Of a stretch of 64,000 bases of DNA, positions 35,739-45,860 are shown piece after piece. The position numbers were made by a program, and so were the translations under genes. The notes under the pieces were generated by a model. The model saw only the letters and a list, made by a program, of their open reading frames with translations. It had not been told where the DNA came from and searched no databases. How positions within the stretch are numbered: position 1 is the stretch's first letter; every line of letters begins with the position of its first letter. The DNA comes from Dermacentor variabilis (lineage: Eukaryota > Arthropoda > Arachnida > Ixodida > Ixodidae): the NCBI RefSeq assembly GCF_050947875.1, contig NC_134572.1, positions 128,216,605 through 128,280,604 on the forward strand, given 5' to 3'.

Positions 35739-37064
35739 TTGGAGAGGCGACGCGACAGTGTAAAGCCCCAAGACCCTGCAACCACCACTAACATATCATC
35801 AACAACGCGGAGAGTCGCTAGACCTCCACCGCTTCCCGAAAATGACTCCAAAATAATCATTCGTTCAAATCAAGGACTACCTATAAGAAACGTGCTCACT
35901 CATACACTCGCACGAGCGATCATCGACACGAGCCAGAACGTGTTTACGGATGACAAATTCATTCTGAGAATCAACCCGGGATCCAACATGGCCATCCTAT
36001 CGACCCAGTACGAAGTGGTCGCCGAAAGAGCACGACACATTCACACCACCTTAACAGTTAAGGGCAGAAGTCACGCAGTGTGCACATACACCGCCCGAGG
36101 AGAGGGCACCCTTAGGGGAGTGGTACATGGAATATCGTTGCGCACAACCACCGAAACCCTCATGACCCACCTCAGAGTGAGAACACAAGGCGCGGAAATC
36201 CTTACACCCAGCATGATCGGTGCCACTAAAAGTGCAGCTCTGATCTTTATTGGTTTCCATCTACCACGATTTTTGTACTACTATGGAGGTGAACTTCGTT
36301 GCTACCCATTTAGACCGACGCTCCAAGTCTGCAAGATCTGCAGGGAAAAAGGCAACCGTACCGACGTGGGTCCAAGCCCGGAAAGACCCTTCTGTAGATT
36401 GTGCGGATTGCTTAATCCAACCGATGGACACAAATGCGAGATAAACTGTGCCTCGTGCGGGGAGGCTCTCCCAACCGGTGACCACTCATGCAAGCAGCGA
36501 CTCAAACCGGTTCGACCCCAACCCACACCATCGTCAGCTCCGATGAAGTCGAAAGTTTCACGATGGTTCGCCTCGGAAAACGAAGAAGAGACCTACAGGG
36601 CGGACACTCGCGGCCGGCCGGTCAATACCGAGCAACGTTCCCACTCCCGGTCAGCTAGCCGGGAGCATCGGGCACCACCGACACCCAAAAGGAACCTGCC
36701 GCCTCCGGCAAGGAAGCAGAAGCCATCACACGAGGTAAGCTGTGGGGAAGCAGTCTCTCCCAAGCCACGAAACACATCCACACCGATCACACAAGGTCCG
36801 GAATACCAGAGAGTCATTGAGGCAAATAGGCAGCAAAAACCGCGCCTAACCAACTACGAGCACAAAATCGAAACTTTAATGCAACGAGTGGCCATGCTTG
36901 ATTCGGCACAGGCTGCGACCCGTGAGCGATCGTCCCAATCTCAATTACCACAGCTAAGCACTCTCACCGGGCATACACCACTACAAATACCACTGCCCCC
37001 TTCCCCCAAACAACACCGCCAAAGCAGCCTCAGGCGCACTCACCGTCTGAGAGAAACCTGGTAA
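35739..37064 (+). CDS. LINE ORF1 (gag-like), open
   Basis: A 441-residue uninterrupted frame, the longest in the window. Residues ~45-190 form a gag-like region (RNVLTHTLARAIIDTSQNVF, GTLRGVVHGI). Residues ~195-255 hold cysteine clusters of the zinc-knuckle type: CKICREKGNRTD...C..C, then CEINCASCGEALPTGDHSC. From ~260 to the end the chain is basic, Ser/Pro/Arg-rich and likely disordered; it would bind RNA in an ORF1 ribonucleoprotein. The N-terminal region could start earlier: a short in-phase-shifted frame at 35,560-35,763 reads EERMDQTTEPVSQGTLYQTP, so a frameshift near 35,750 may have separated the true start. Open, but part of a defective element. Confidence 0.8.
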   Translation: MERRRDSVKPQDPATTTNISSTTRRVARPPPLPENDSKIIIRSNQGLPIRNVLTHTLARAIIDTSQNVFTDDKFILRINPGSNMAILSTQYEVVAERARHIHTTLTVKGRSHAVCTYTARGEGTLRGVVHGISLRTTTETLMTHLRVRTQGAEILTPSMIGATKSAALIFIGFHLPRFLYYYGGELRCYPFRPTLQVCKICREKGNRTDVGPSPERPFCRLCGLLNPTDGHKCEINCASCGEALPTGDHSCKQRLKPVRPQPTPSSAPMKSKVSRWFASENEEETYRADTRGRPVNTEQRSHSRSASREHRAPPTPKRNLPPPARKQKPSHEVSCGEAVSPKPRNTSTPITQGPEYQRVIEANRQQKPRLTNYEHKIETLMQRVAMLDSAQAATRERSSQSQLPQLSTLTGHTPLQIPLPPSPKQHRQSSLRRTHRLRETW

Positions 37065-37299
37065 CCCAAGACCAATTGCAACAAGCACTACAATAATGAC
37101 AATAACAAATAATACAACACATACAGCAACAATTTCAACAGGTTTTTGAGGAATTTCAAGAAATAAAGAAATACGTTAACGAATCCCTAAACAAGGAACC
37201 AATCGTAAACGGAAACGTACGATTGGGTTCACTCTCAGGCCGAGGACGGTAGCATGTTAACTTCCGACACAGACAGCACAATACCGTCTGAGTCCCATC

Positions 37300-37830
37300 A
37301 TGGCCCATAAAACTCAAATGGAAAGCGAAAGCATCACGATCTGGTCCTGGAACTGTAGGTACATTAAAAGCAAGCACGCATCCCTCTCGCTATACGTACA
37401 GGCGGCGCTAGTCCCCCTGGAAATCATCTGCCTGCAAGAGGCGGGAGAGCAAGCGAAGCCAATTATGGGGTATAAAATACAGTACGACCCCAGCCACTCT
37501 AAGGTGGGCACGCTCGTCCGCAAAGATTTGGCAACAACTCTGACAGTACTCCCCGGTGAGGAAATCCCACATCTAATCATCACGATATGGCCTGTCAAGA
37601 AGGGGAGACCAAAACAAGTTGTATGCATCGTGTACAGTCCCGCTCTCCGCGCAAAAAGGCTGACTGTGTCATGGTTCCGGCAGCTACAGGGAATGCTGGA
37701 ACACCGCGATCGACTAATTATAACCGGGGATTTCAATGCAAAGCACAAGATGTGTGGTTACTACAAAGCAGAACCCAAGGGCACCAAGCTCCTAGAAGCC
37801 ATAGAGCGCAACGAATACACACTAATTACT
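37300..37830 (+). pseudogene. LINE ORF2 endonuclease domain
   Basis: An apurinic-type endonuclease: ITIWSWNCRYIKSK (about 37,333-37,375), IICLQEAG (about 37,420), GYKIQYDPS and LIITGDFNAKHKMCGY (about 37,712-37,760), which carry the conserved Asn, Glu and Asp-x-Asn positions. The normal C-terminal part (the SDH block) is missing: similarity stops after NEYTLI, at a 12-bp palindrome. Confidence 0.85.
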
Positions 37831-37849
37831 GTACTAGGTACAGTAATTA
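37823..37849. other. 12-bp perfect palindrome at LINE deletion
   Basis: TAATTACTGTAC, loop TAG, GTACAGTAATTA. It falls where the endonuclease similarity stops and about 60 bp before RT similarity resumes. Confidence 0.85.
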
Positions 37850-37904
37850 CAAAAAGACGGCGCAAACACAAGTTAAATAGCGAACTTAGACTTAGGATTT
37901 CAAA

Positions 37905-38330
37905 CATCACACGAAACCATCCTATATGGCCTCGGCGCCATAGGATGCGGAGAGCGAGTATATCAGTATACCGTGCCTTTTCTGCAGTCACCGCAAAGCC
38001 TGTATCGGCATCGGCATAGCAGGCATACAATCAGACATATATGATCTACCGCAGAAGGGTACTCTGCAAGGCTCAATAATATCTCCTTTCCTCTTCAACA
38101 TCGCACTTAGAAAACTTGCATTAGAAGTGGAAAACATCCCGAAACTCGTATGTGCCATCTATGCCGACGATATTAGCCTATGGGCAACCAATGGTTCATA
38201 CAGCGACAAAGAAAACAGATTACTCACAGCTATCGGACACATCGAGTCATACCTAACCACAGCAGGAATGAGATGTGCCCCAAACAAGTCGGAGTACCTT
38301 CAGGTCCGGCCCCAGTAAGCTAAGAAACAT
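37905..38330 (+). pseudogene. LINE ORF2 reverse transcriptase remnant
   Basis: The RT starts in its middle, with TILYGLGAIGCGERVYQYT (about 37,910-37,970). It then shifts frame to QKGTLQGSIISPFLFNIALR (38,052-38,115) and the catalytic YADD in AIYADDISLWA (about 38,160-38,185), followed by KENRLLTAIGHIESYL. The fingers and first palm motifs were lost in the deletion. The thumb region continues to about 38,930 with stops (VMRSIASLIARVARSKDG, about 38,460). Confidence 0.85.
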
Positions 38331-38939
38331 CAAGCCCCGCCAATGCATCTCGAGATTGCCGGGCAACATATAAAGCGCGTCCAGACAACATGCTTACTAT
38401 AGGCATGCACGTCCAGGAGGACAATGGCATAAAGGTAGCCTCAGAGAAATTAAATTACGTTATGAGAAGCATCGCATCACTCATCGCCAGAGTAGCGCGC
38501 AGCAAAGATGGTTTCCCAGAGGACGAAACCTTAAGACTGGTATAAGCCCTCGTCATGAGCCATGTCACGTACGCACTCCCGTATCAAGTCAAGCGCACAA
38601 GCGAGACCGAGCGCATGGAAACTCCTATAAGAGCGGCGTACAAAACGGCCTTATAGCTACCGTCAAGCACCAGCACAAAGAAATTACTGGCGCTAGCGGT
38701 ATACAACACCTTTGAGGAGCTAGCAAGTGCAACGCTCATAGCGCAGAGGGAGCGCCTCAACAAGACACAACATGGAAAGCATCTTCTTCAACAGCTAGGG
38801 TACCCGCTGACACCCCAGTACTGGAAAGAAGAAACACAACTCCTGCCTAACCACATTAGAGAGAACATTGTAGTAGACCGCAACCCCAAGAACATGCACC
38901 CCACCCACAATCAAGAGTGGAGAGCAGCGCGTGCCCGCA

Positions 38940-39300
38940 TGTTGCACAAACGCTGTTTCAGAAACCCAGATACTTACTACACGGACGCTAGCCCGTATCT
39001 CTCGTCGCCAAGTCATGGGCCCAAATGCACAATCGCCGTATAACCTGGTAGCCTCTGCCTCCATCCGCGCCACATGCAGCGCAGCAGCAGAAGCAGCAGC
39101 GATCGCTCTCGCACTTTGCGACGCCGAGAGCAAGCGAAGGTCTGCCCGCGTCCTTACGGACTCACAAGCGATGTTTCGTTTAAACACTCCCTATACAGGT
39201 CATTCGAATGGTGGGCCGCTCACTAGAATGGACCCACGGTATCGTCTGCTGCCCCGGGCGCAAAGGTCTGCGGGGTAACAATGAGGCGGACTGCGCAGCT
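38940..39300 (+). pseudogene. LINE RNase H domain
   Basis: RNase H across two frames: YYTDASPYL (first Asp, about 38,970), AAAEAAAIALALCDAES (Glu, about 39,085), VLTDSQAMF (Asp, about 39,155) and RGNNEADCAARGL (last Asp, about 39,265-39,305). All four acid blocks are visible, so the frameshifts and not active-site loss disable it. Confidence 0.85.
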
Positions 39301-39783
39301 CGAGGTCTCACTAGCCGAGCGGCAGACCACACCGTTCTTCAGCCCCCGACAGATCGACGAGCGACCCACGTATTATTAACCACAAGTCAACAAATACTGC
39401 AGCACCAACGTCCCGAAAGAACACAATACGCTTCCCCACACAAAGCTCTCAATAAACTCCAGGCAAGGGACTGGCGCCGCCTGCAAAAGAACACATACCC
39501 ACACTTGTGTCGTCTACACGCAATCTCCCCAGACAGATGTACGTCCCGGATATGTTCCTGGTGTAGCAACCACACAGCGACGGTCGCGCACATAACACAC
39601 GAATGCACCGACCGTCCGGGCGACACAATTTCGCCAAGAGACACAGCACAGACACTCACTACGTGGGCTTTGGAGGCGAGACTCTCCGAACTGGACCTGG
39701 AAAGCCAACTGGCGACAGTCGATCAGGCCCGGCGAGCCGCGATCGCCAGTGGAGCCCTGTCAGAGGGAACCACCCAGGAATAA
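39208..39783 (+). pseudogene. LINE ORF2 C-terminal region
   Basis: A 191-residue open frame that begins in the last RNase H block and continues with a helical linker (KLQARDWRRLQKNTYPHLCR) and a C-terminal zinc knuckle CSWCSNHTATVAHITHEC (about 39,553-39,606). Ends at a stop at 39,781-39,783, 50 bp before the 3' end of the element. Confidence 0.85.
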
Positions 39784-39836
39784 ACCGCGCAACGGTTTCT
39801 GCAATAATGAAGTTCCGTCCTCCTTCTCCTCCTCAT

Positions 39837-41790
39837 TATGAGTAGATGACTCTAGTTCAATATCAGTGGCGTGCATTTATCTTCACTCATGGTCTTAAAG
39901 ATGATAAACTCCCGCTTAAGGCTAGCCCTAAGCTTGTGACTATAATTTTGCGGCTCACAGCTTCCTACAACGTCATATTGTGTTCCTATATGCGCGCTCT
40001 TGGTGGTAATGTGGAATGTAGCTCGCGGATACAATACTCATAGATGTATGTCACAAGGAAGCGTTAGATGAGTGTTCATCTATTTGTATCAAGATTCGCT
40101 CGCTTGTTCTAGGCCAATGACGACAAATTTGAAAATTAGAATCACTGATTGGGGTCTTGCAACCCGGTCCAGAAAACGAGAGGCGCCGAAGTTAAATAAG
40201 TTCGATCACCACTGCGATATGATGGGCCCTTATGCATCGGCAGTTTCGTTCCGTTGTCTTGCACAGCTAGATTACGTGCTGTTTTGGCGTAGTGCAAAGA
40301 GAAAATCACTCCTCTGGTCATGATGCACAGATGTGCGTACGTGCCTTGTTTTTGCCGGTACAGTCCAGCATTGGCAAGGGAAAAAAAAGTCTGACGCTGT
40401 ACCTCGAGCAAATTGCAAGATTTGAACACTTAGTGCCGCTTCGTTCAGTTCTACGCAATTCCATCCTTTGTTGAAGGCACTGCCGAGCTTGACCGGATTT
40501 TACACGCGCTACGTTCGGTTATCAATGGCGAGAACTTCGTTTTCCTTTCTTCTATGCTTGCAGCGAATGACCAACTTGAGAACGTGCTTTGAGAAAGTCT
40601 GCGAGCAATTTTTATTAAAAGAAGGCTATGTGAATGATTGTTCATTAAATCGATATATAATTGCTCTGTAATTATAAGTTCTTACTACATTACGTGTCTA
40701 ACATCATCCTTCTGCACTAGCTTTACATCAGCGGTGTAAATTTGACTTTGGCATACTTATCGACAGTTCATCGTTAATCGCAACTAAAAAAATTTCTTAA
40801 GCTGGAAAACGAATGCTGTTACTAGGATCTAGCTCGCAGCTGTAACCATGTTTGCAGTGTAGCGTATTAGCGCACAATCTAAACGAAATGAATGTATAAG
40901 GGGACGGTTATCGACTAGCCAGTTACAGCTCGCAACTTTGCGGGACGTGTGCTACAGAATACATGTTTCTGCACCGAAGAGACGATGATAGGACGACGTC
41001 ATCATCACAGTAACCATGTCTACGTCACATGCAGAGAATACCACTACAACGTAACGAGCACAGACGAGGCAGACGCAATTTTATCGCCAACACGAGGATT
41101 ACGGGGTCATACATGCATAGTGTTCAGGTTGTGAAGTAATGAAAAATGTATGTTCACTCTTCCGAAGCAATGCGTTCAATTATAACCGGTGGTGGTTTTC
41201 CAGTCCCCTAACCTTAGCGTCGTCCTAATGGCTTAAAAGGTTAGCTAGCGACTTAAGGGTACATATTGTGGCAATTATTTAAAAATAAGTGATATTATGT
41301 TGTTTAGAACATATCTATGATACTATGTGGTATCTCACAGAACGATAACAGAAGGTACGCGCTAGAGTGGAACTACACACAATGTATTCTTTAATGATAT
41401 ATGACGCAACCGACGCCAAACAGTGACACCATCCACAGTTCTTGCATTTAGCATCGACCCCCGGCTCTACAACTGGTTGAATTTCAAGCTTGAATTAACA
41501 GCTGAGTATTCTGTGAAAGCAAGTTGTCAAATGAGGAAGAGCGACATACCCAATGCAGCACATGCGACACCATGCATAATGAAGCACATCAACCATGCAT
41601 GCATGCTTTACTTACCTCGAGCCGGACGTCATCAAGTGCCACAGGTATCCACGTGTGTGCAACACACAGGTTCAGCTTCAGGCACCGAACGCCATTTGTG
41701 CCATGTTTCGTAGTCACCGCAAACAGAACAACCCATTTCTCTGATATGAAGCTCGCGTCTCACGAGATGCGATCGACGCTCTGACAATCA
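39837..41790. other. Gene-free stretch
   Basis: Non-coding DNA of moderate composition. No frames or repeats could be supported. Confidence 0.5.
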
Positions 41791-41799
41791 CCTTGAGCC

Positions 41800-43980
41800 A
41801 CCTAGGCAGGTATAGTTGACCAGACAATCCGTTTGCCACTTCTCATTCTACCGGAACCCCACGTGACCTGCAGTATGGCAGCGCTGCTCGCCGGGCGATG
41901 GTGGTGCCGCCTTGCGGATGCGGAGCTCGTGCGCCGATGACCGTGGCCTTGTCTTGGCTGCACTTTCAGGTTTAGCCACGCTTGGTAGAGAGAAAGAAAA
42001 GAATGCGAAAACCAAGAGAAGACAATCACCGAACGACGAATCTCCACTCGCTATCGCTGCGTCGGCAGGCGCCGGCGTCTGAAGGCCAAGGATACGAGAA
42101 AGCAAGGAATGCCAGCTCCAACTTCGCTATGTTTATTTGCGTGCGTGCCCGCTTAAGTACGCACGCGTCAGAGCCGTGCGCGGGTACACGCGCACAGAGG
42201 CAAACTGTGACAAGTGTGCGCTGCATTTTCCTTGCGTTGTTTCCTCGCTGCATAGTCGCGTTCCGGCGCGCTTACAGGCGCGTGTGCGATGTCTCTCCGC
42301 GATGACCGGAGAAGGTTCTAGATTGTGCCGCCTGGCACGGGTGCGTGTGCAAGAGCGAACAGCGGCGGGGGTGAAGAGGAAACAAAGGGCGGCGGTAAGG
42401 AAGGCGTCTCGAGGAAGCGACATCTGCCGCTCGCAAACAACGGCTTCCTAATAAGCGGCACGGCGCCGGCACGCAGCCTGCAGACTCAATACCCCGGCTT
42501 TTCGCCTGGGCTCCCGCTGCACACCGTCTGTCTCCCCTTTTCGGAGGCAGTGCGGCCAGCGATTAAAGGAGGCCCGTGCCAAGTTTATTTCTGACTCCCG
42601 TTACCTTACTCTCACTTCCTAGGTAGGTGGAGATATATATAAATATATACACACATGCATGCACGTACGCGAGCGCGCTCAACCCTACAGAGCCGTGATC
42701 CATTTTCTTCTACAAACACGCTCGGCGCTGCCACCGAGCAGCGAGGAGGAGAACAGCGGCACAGTGGGAGGCGGGGAAGGGAGGGGAGATGCTCGACTCC
42801 CGCGCTCGGCTGGCGCGGCAGCACGCGTTGCCGACACACGTCGTCCTGCCGGACCGATCGACGGGTATATGCGACACGTACTGGAAGTCCCGCTTCTATG
42901 CCCGTCTTTCGACTTTTTTTTTTGTCTGTCCTACAACTGATGCGGTGTTCGTACAGGAGAAGAAGAAGAAAGCTGACCTTCTTTTTCGGCCGCGCGCGCG
43001 TATAACACCCTTCCCTTCGTTGGCTGATAGGAAGCAGCCTCCGGATAGAGCCGGCAGCTGTTCCTCTCCAGGCTCCGGAGAACGGGGGAAGGATGGGGGG
43101 GAGGGGGAATGCGAGAGGGAGGTCGATCGTCTCCGCCGGGCGTTCGCTCTTTCTGTTCTTTCCTGCTGCTCCGGGCTGCTGCCGGCACGTTTCCCCCGCC
43201 GGGCCTGGCCGGCAGTGAAAGTGGACGGTACGGCGGCAAAGGAAAAAGTCTTTTCCAGCCGCCAGCGTGCCGGGAAAGCGTAAGAAAAAAATAGTTTGGG
43301 GGAGAAGGGGGTGCTGCGGGCGTCGTTGTCCATTTCCAGGCCCTCATCGTTTCGCCCGTGGATGCAGCGGGTGGTGAGCTGTTTTCCGTGACCGCCGCCG
43401 GTGGCGGGAAACGGCGCACAGGAAAGGCGGACCAAGGGCGTCCGACCGACCAGCGGCAGCGAGCAGGAAGCGTTTTTCGCCGACGCCGCTGCTGCTGCTT
43501 TTGTGTGGACCTCGCCCTCGCGCTTCGCGGCGGCGATCGGTGGCCGCAGCGCTTGCATATGTGGACCACCGTGCGGATGCTATTTCGAGTTGTCGGTGCG
43601 GGAAGAAGTTTTGGGGCGGCGGGCGAAAGAAGGAGGGGTCCCGACGATTCGCACTACCGCCAGCCGGGCATCGCGCAGGCACCGGAGGAGCCTACACTCA
43701 ACGCCACTCTCTTTCCTTCGCCGGTAGATTTTTTTGGCTCCAGGGACAACAGTGCAGTGATCCCGAGAAGGGAGGGGGCTTGGGAGGGAGAAAGTCAAAG
43801 AGGGAAGCCAGTTGGTTCATCATACTACACTTCTTTTACTTCTCTTAGCTGCACCTCCTCACCACGCACACCTTCTCTGGCGGCGTGTGTGTATGTGTGC
43901 GTGTGTGGAAGAGGCGTTGTCGCGGCTTCCTTACCATGTCAATGGAAATGACTTCATATAGGTCAGCCGGCGAGGCAGCC
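41800..43980. promoter_or_regulatory. CpG-rich block upstream of the secreted-protein gene
   Basis: The block is rich in CpG and GC, with many long overlapping frames on both strands that come from composition and are not supported as genes. It ends at the TATA box of the gene at 44,161. An ATATATATAAATATATAC patch lies at 42,633-42,650. It may hold distal control elements, but no specific site can be named. Confidence 0.4.
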
Positions 43981-43992
43981 GAGTCGTGCGGG

Positions 43993-43998
43993 TATAAG
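43993..43998 (+). promoter_or_regulatory. TATA box of the Gly/His-rich gene
   Basis: TATAAG in GGGTATAAGAAGG. Transcription would start near 44,020-44,028 (GCACTCGCAGCACTCC), leaving a 5' leader of about 135 bases. Confidence 0.65.
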
Positions 43999-44160
43999 AA
44001 GGCAGCGTTTCCACTTCTGGGGAAGCACTCGCAGCACTCCACTTGTCCAAACAGCAGCAGCAGCGAGAGGCGAGAACAAGCCGAGCGAAGAATCGGCGAC
44101 GAAGCGCCAGCGAAGGGGCCCCTATTCTGCAGAGGCAGTAAGCAGCAGCCCGACACCACC

Positions 44161-44541
44161 ATGCAGCAGTCGAGAAGGATAGTGGCGCTAGCCTTGGTTG
44201 CTCTGCTCGTGGCCACAGTAGCGGTGCAGGAGGCCCGCGCCTTCCACAAGCTCAAGCACAAGAAGATCGCCAAGCTGCTCATCATCGCCAAGGCGCTGCA
44301 CCCCAAGGTGATACCCATCATCCCCTTCCACATCACCAAGCACACCAAGGTACCTGTGCACTACCCCGCCTACTACGCGGTGCAATCGCATAGCGCCTAC
44401 AAGCACGTCATCCTGCCCGAGTCGCACGGCTACGGCGGACACGGTGGACACGGCGGTGGAGGCGGCTACGTGTCTGGAGGCGCCCACTTCCTCGGAGGCG
44501 GCGGTGGCGGCGGCGGCGGCGGCGGACACGGCTGGTGGTAG
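44161..44541 (+). CDS. Secreted glycine/histidine-rich protein (cuticle- or cement-like)
   Basis: A 126-residue single-exon gene. Residues 1-27 are a signal peptide: a basic start (MQQSRR), a hydrophobic core (IVALALVALLVATVAV) and a likely cut after EARA. Residues 28-50 are Lys/His-rich (FHKLKHKKIAKLLIIAKALH), residues 51-85 are Pro/His/Tyr-containing, and residues 86-126 are a Gly/His block (HGYGGHGGHGGGGGY ... a run of 11 Gly, HGWW). Start choice: ACCACCATG has A at -3, and the TATA box at 43,993 lies downstream of the earlier in-frame ATGs, so the longer 218-residue frame is unlikely to be translated. Similar Gly-rich secreted proteins occur in tick cuticle and saliva, and related compositions occur in arachnid antimicrobial peptides. 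The function is inferred from composition only. Confidence 0.85.
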   Translation: MQQSRRIVALALVALLVATVAVQEARAFHKLKHKKIAKLLIIAKALHPKVIPIIPFHITKHTKVPVHYPAYYAVQSHSAYKHVILPESHGYGGHGGHGGGGGYVSGGAHFLGGGGGGGGGGGHGWW

Positions 44542-45860
44542 TGTCGCCAGCGAGCGGCTCCCCCACGCTACTCCCCCGAGTCGGAAACCACCCCATTGTC
44601 AAACCGAAGGACTGAGCAGACCAACGGACTCATCACATTCCCCACCTCTGTGTTCCCCTGTCATGTCCTTGACATTTGACCCTCCTCTACGAACCCCCGA
44701 ACCTTCCTCCTTCCCTACCTTCCACTGACCATCACGACCATCATCCCCATCCACCTCACCTGAACGTACGATTGTTGACCGTGTGAGTGCGCCTTTAGGA
44801 ACACAGTTTTTGTGTGCTTGGACTCGTGAATGTAGAGCGATTGTCGATAACTAAGCTGTCCTCACCTCAGTCCAGGAGCCGCTACCCTTACCCGACGCCC
44901 CCCCCCCAACATCCTTCCTGCCGCTACATTCTGCTCTCCTGCTAGTCGTGAACTGGTTTCATGTTGTGTGTTAATAAGTATTTATGTAACAAACCTCTCA
45001 CTGTTTCAAGTTCTTCGCTGTTGACTGATATGTAATTTTTTTTAATACCGCTCTTCGCTGTTGGCATTCAGTAGCCGTGGTGCACTAACTACTGCCCCTA
45101 TATATTGTTCTGTCGTTTGTCCCGACTTTCTCAGGGCAATCGCTTCCGTTCCTTAGGCGTTTGAGACGAAAGAACACGAAGCTTTCTAATTTATATTGAC
45201 ACCACTTCGACCTCCACGTGTTACTGCAACAACGTATCGCTTTTCCTCTCGACTTGCTGTTAAGACGCTAACCAACGTTTCACTGGCGGGTCAAGTCACG
45301 AGGCGGCTACTAACCGCTTGATTGTTTTAAAAATATACGTATATATGCCGGTGGAAACGATGAGTCCCTGACTGGAGGCGCGGTGGAACCTAATCTTTCT
45401 ACATAGTTTTTGCTCTTGTGCCTGTTTTTCAACCAACTGATTTTCTTTTTTCATTCATCACCCCCGCTGTTGCCTCCCCTAACCCGTCAGCTGTGCGCCA
45501 CTGCCATATCGGTACATTCAAATACAAGACAACATGAACATGTGAACTTGACACATCACAGTTTCATTTGTAGCATGTTTTGATGTTGTTTCCTCCATTA
45601 CCGGGGGTTACCTTTCGCACTGTGTGCAAAACAGGTGCGTGGCCTTAAGGTCGAGAAATGTTTTCTGTACGGGTGAACGATACATCGTTTCTTACCTAGA
45701 AGTCCATTTTGTGTTAGTGCTACCTTTTCTCCTTCCGCACTTATTCCTGCTGTAAATACGCTCACGCTTGTTTCGCGGATGACGTCACCGATATTTTTTT
45801 TTGTTTGTGTAGTATATTTCTTCCAGCTGGCAAATAAATTGTTTTCTTTGAATACTACTC
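44542..45860 (+). other. 3' UTR of the Gly/His-rich gene
   Basis: T/C-rich sequence without frames, to a canonical AATAAA at 45,834-45,839 with a GT-rich stretch following. The 3' UTR would be about 1.3 kb. A second AATAAA at 45,934-45,939 offers an alternative end. Confidence 0.55.
45834..45839 (+). terminator. Poly(A) signal
   Basis: AATAAA followed by T/G-rich TTGTTTTCTTTG and GTTTGACGTGTC, the arrangement expected for cleavage. It is the first canonical signal after the stop codon. Confidence 0.55.

Larger units (their letters stand above)
35391..39836 (+). mobile_element. I-group LINE with internal deletion
   Basis: A nearly complete non-LTR retrotransposon that begins within about 30 bp of the hAT right end. 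A 5' leader (35,391-35,738) with a strong hairpin is followed by ORF1 (35,739-37,064), then ORF2 in pieces (endonuclease, reverse transcriptase, RNase H, C-terminal knuckle). The 3' end is a short UTR with a CTCCTTCTCCTCCTC stretch near 39,815-39,833. An RNase H in ORF2 is what places it in the I group. The 5' end is approximate and no target-site duplication was found. Confidence 0.8.

Noticed and set aside
42650..43960. Many 100-220 residue frames on both strands
   Set aside because: All are Arg/Pro/Ser-rich products of CpG-rich DNA. They overlap in every frame, with no motif or start context.
44188..44529. Minus-strand 113-residue frame
   Set aside because: It is the antisense shadow of the Gly/His-rich gene.
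43885..44541. 218-residue version of the Gly/His-rich protein
   Set aside because: The added N-terminus contains the TATA box and leader, lacks a signal peptide, and the inner ATG has the better start context.
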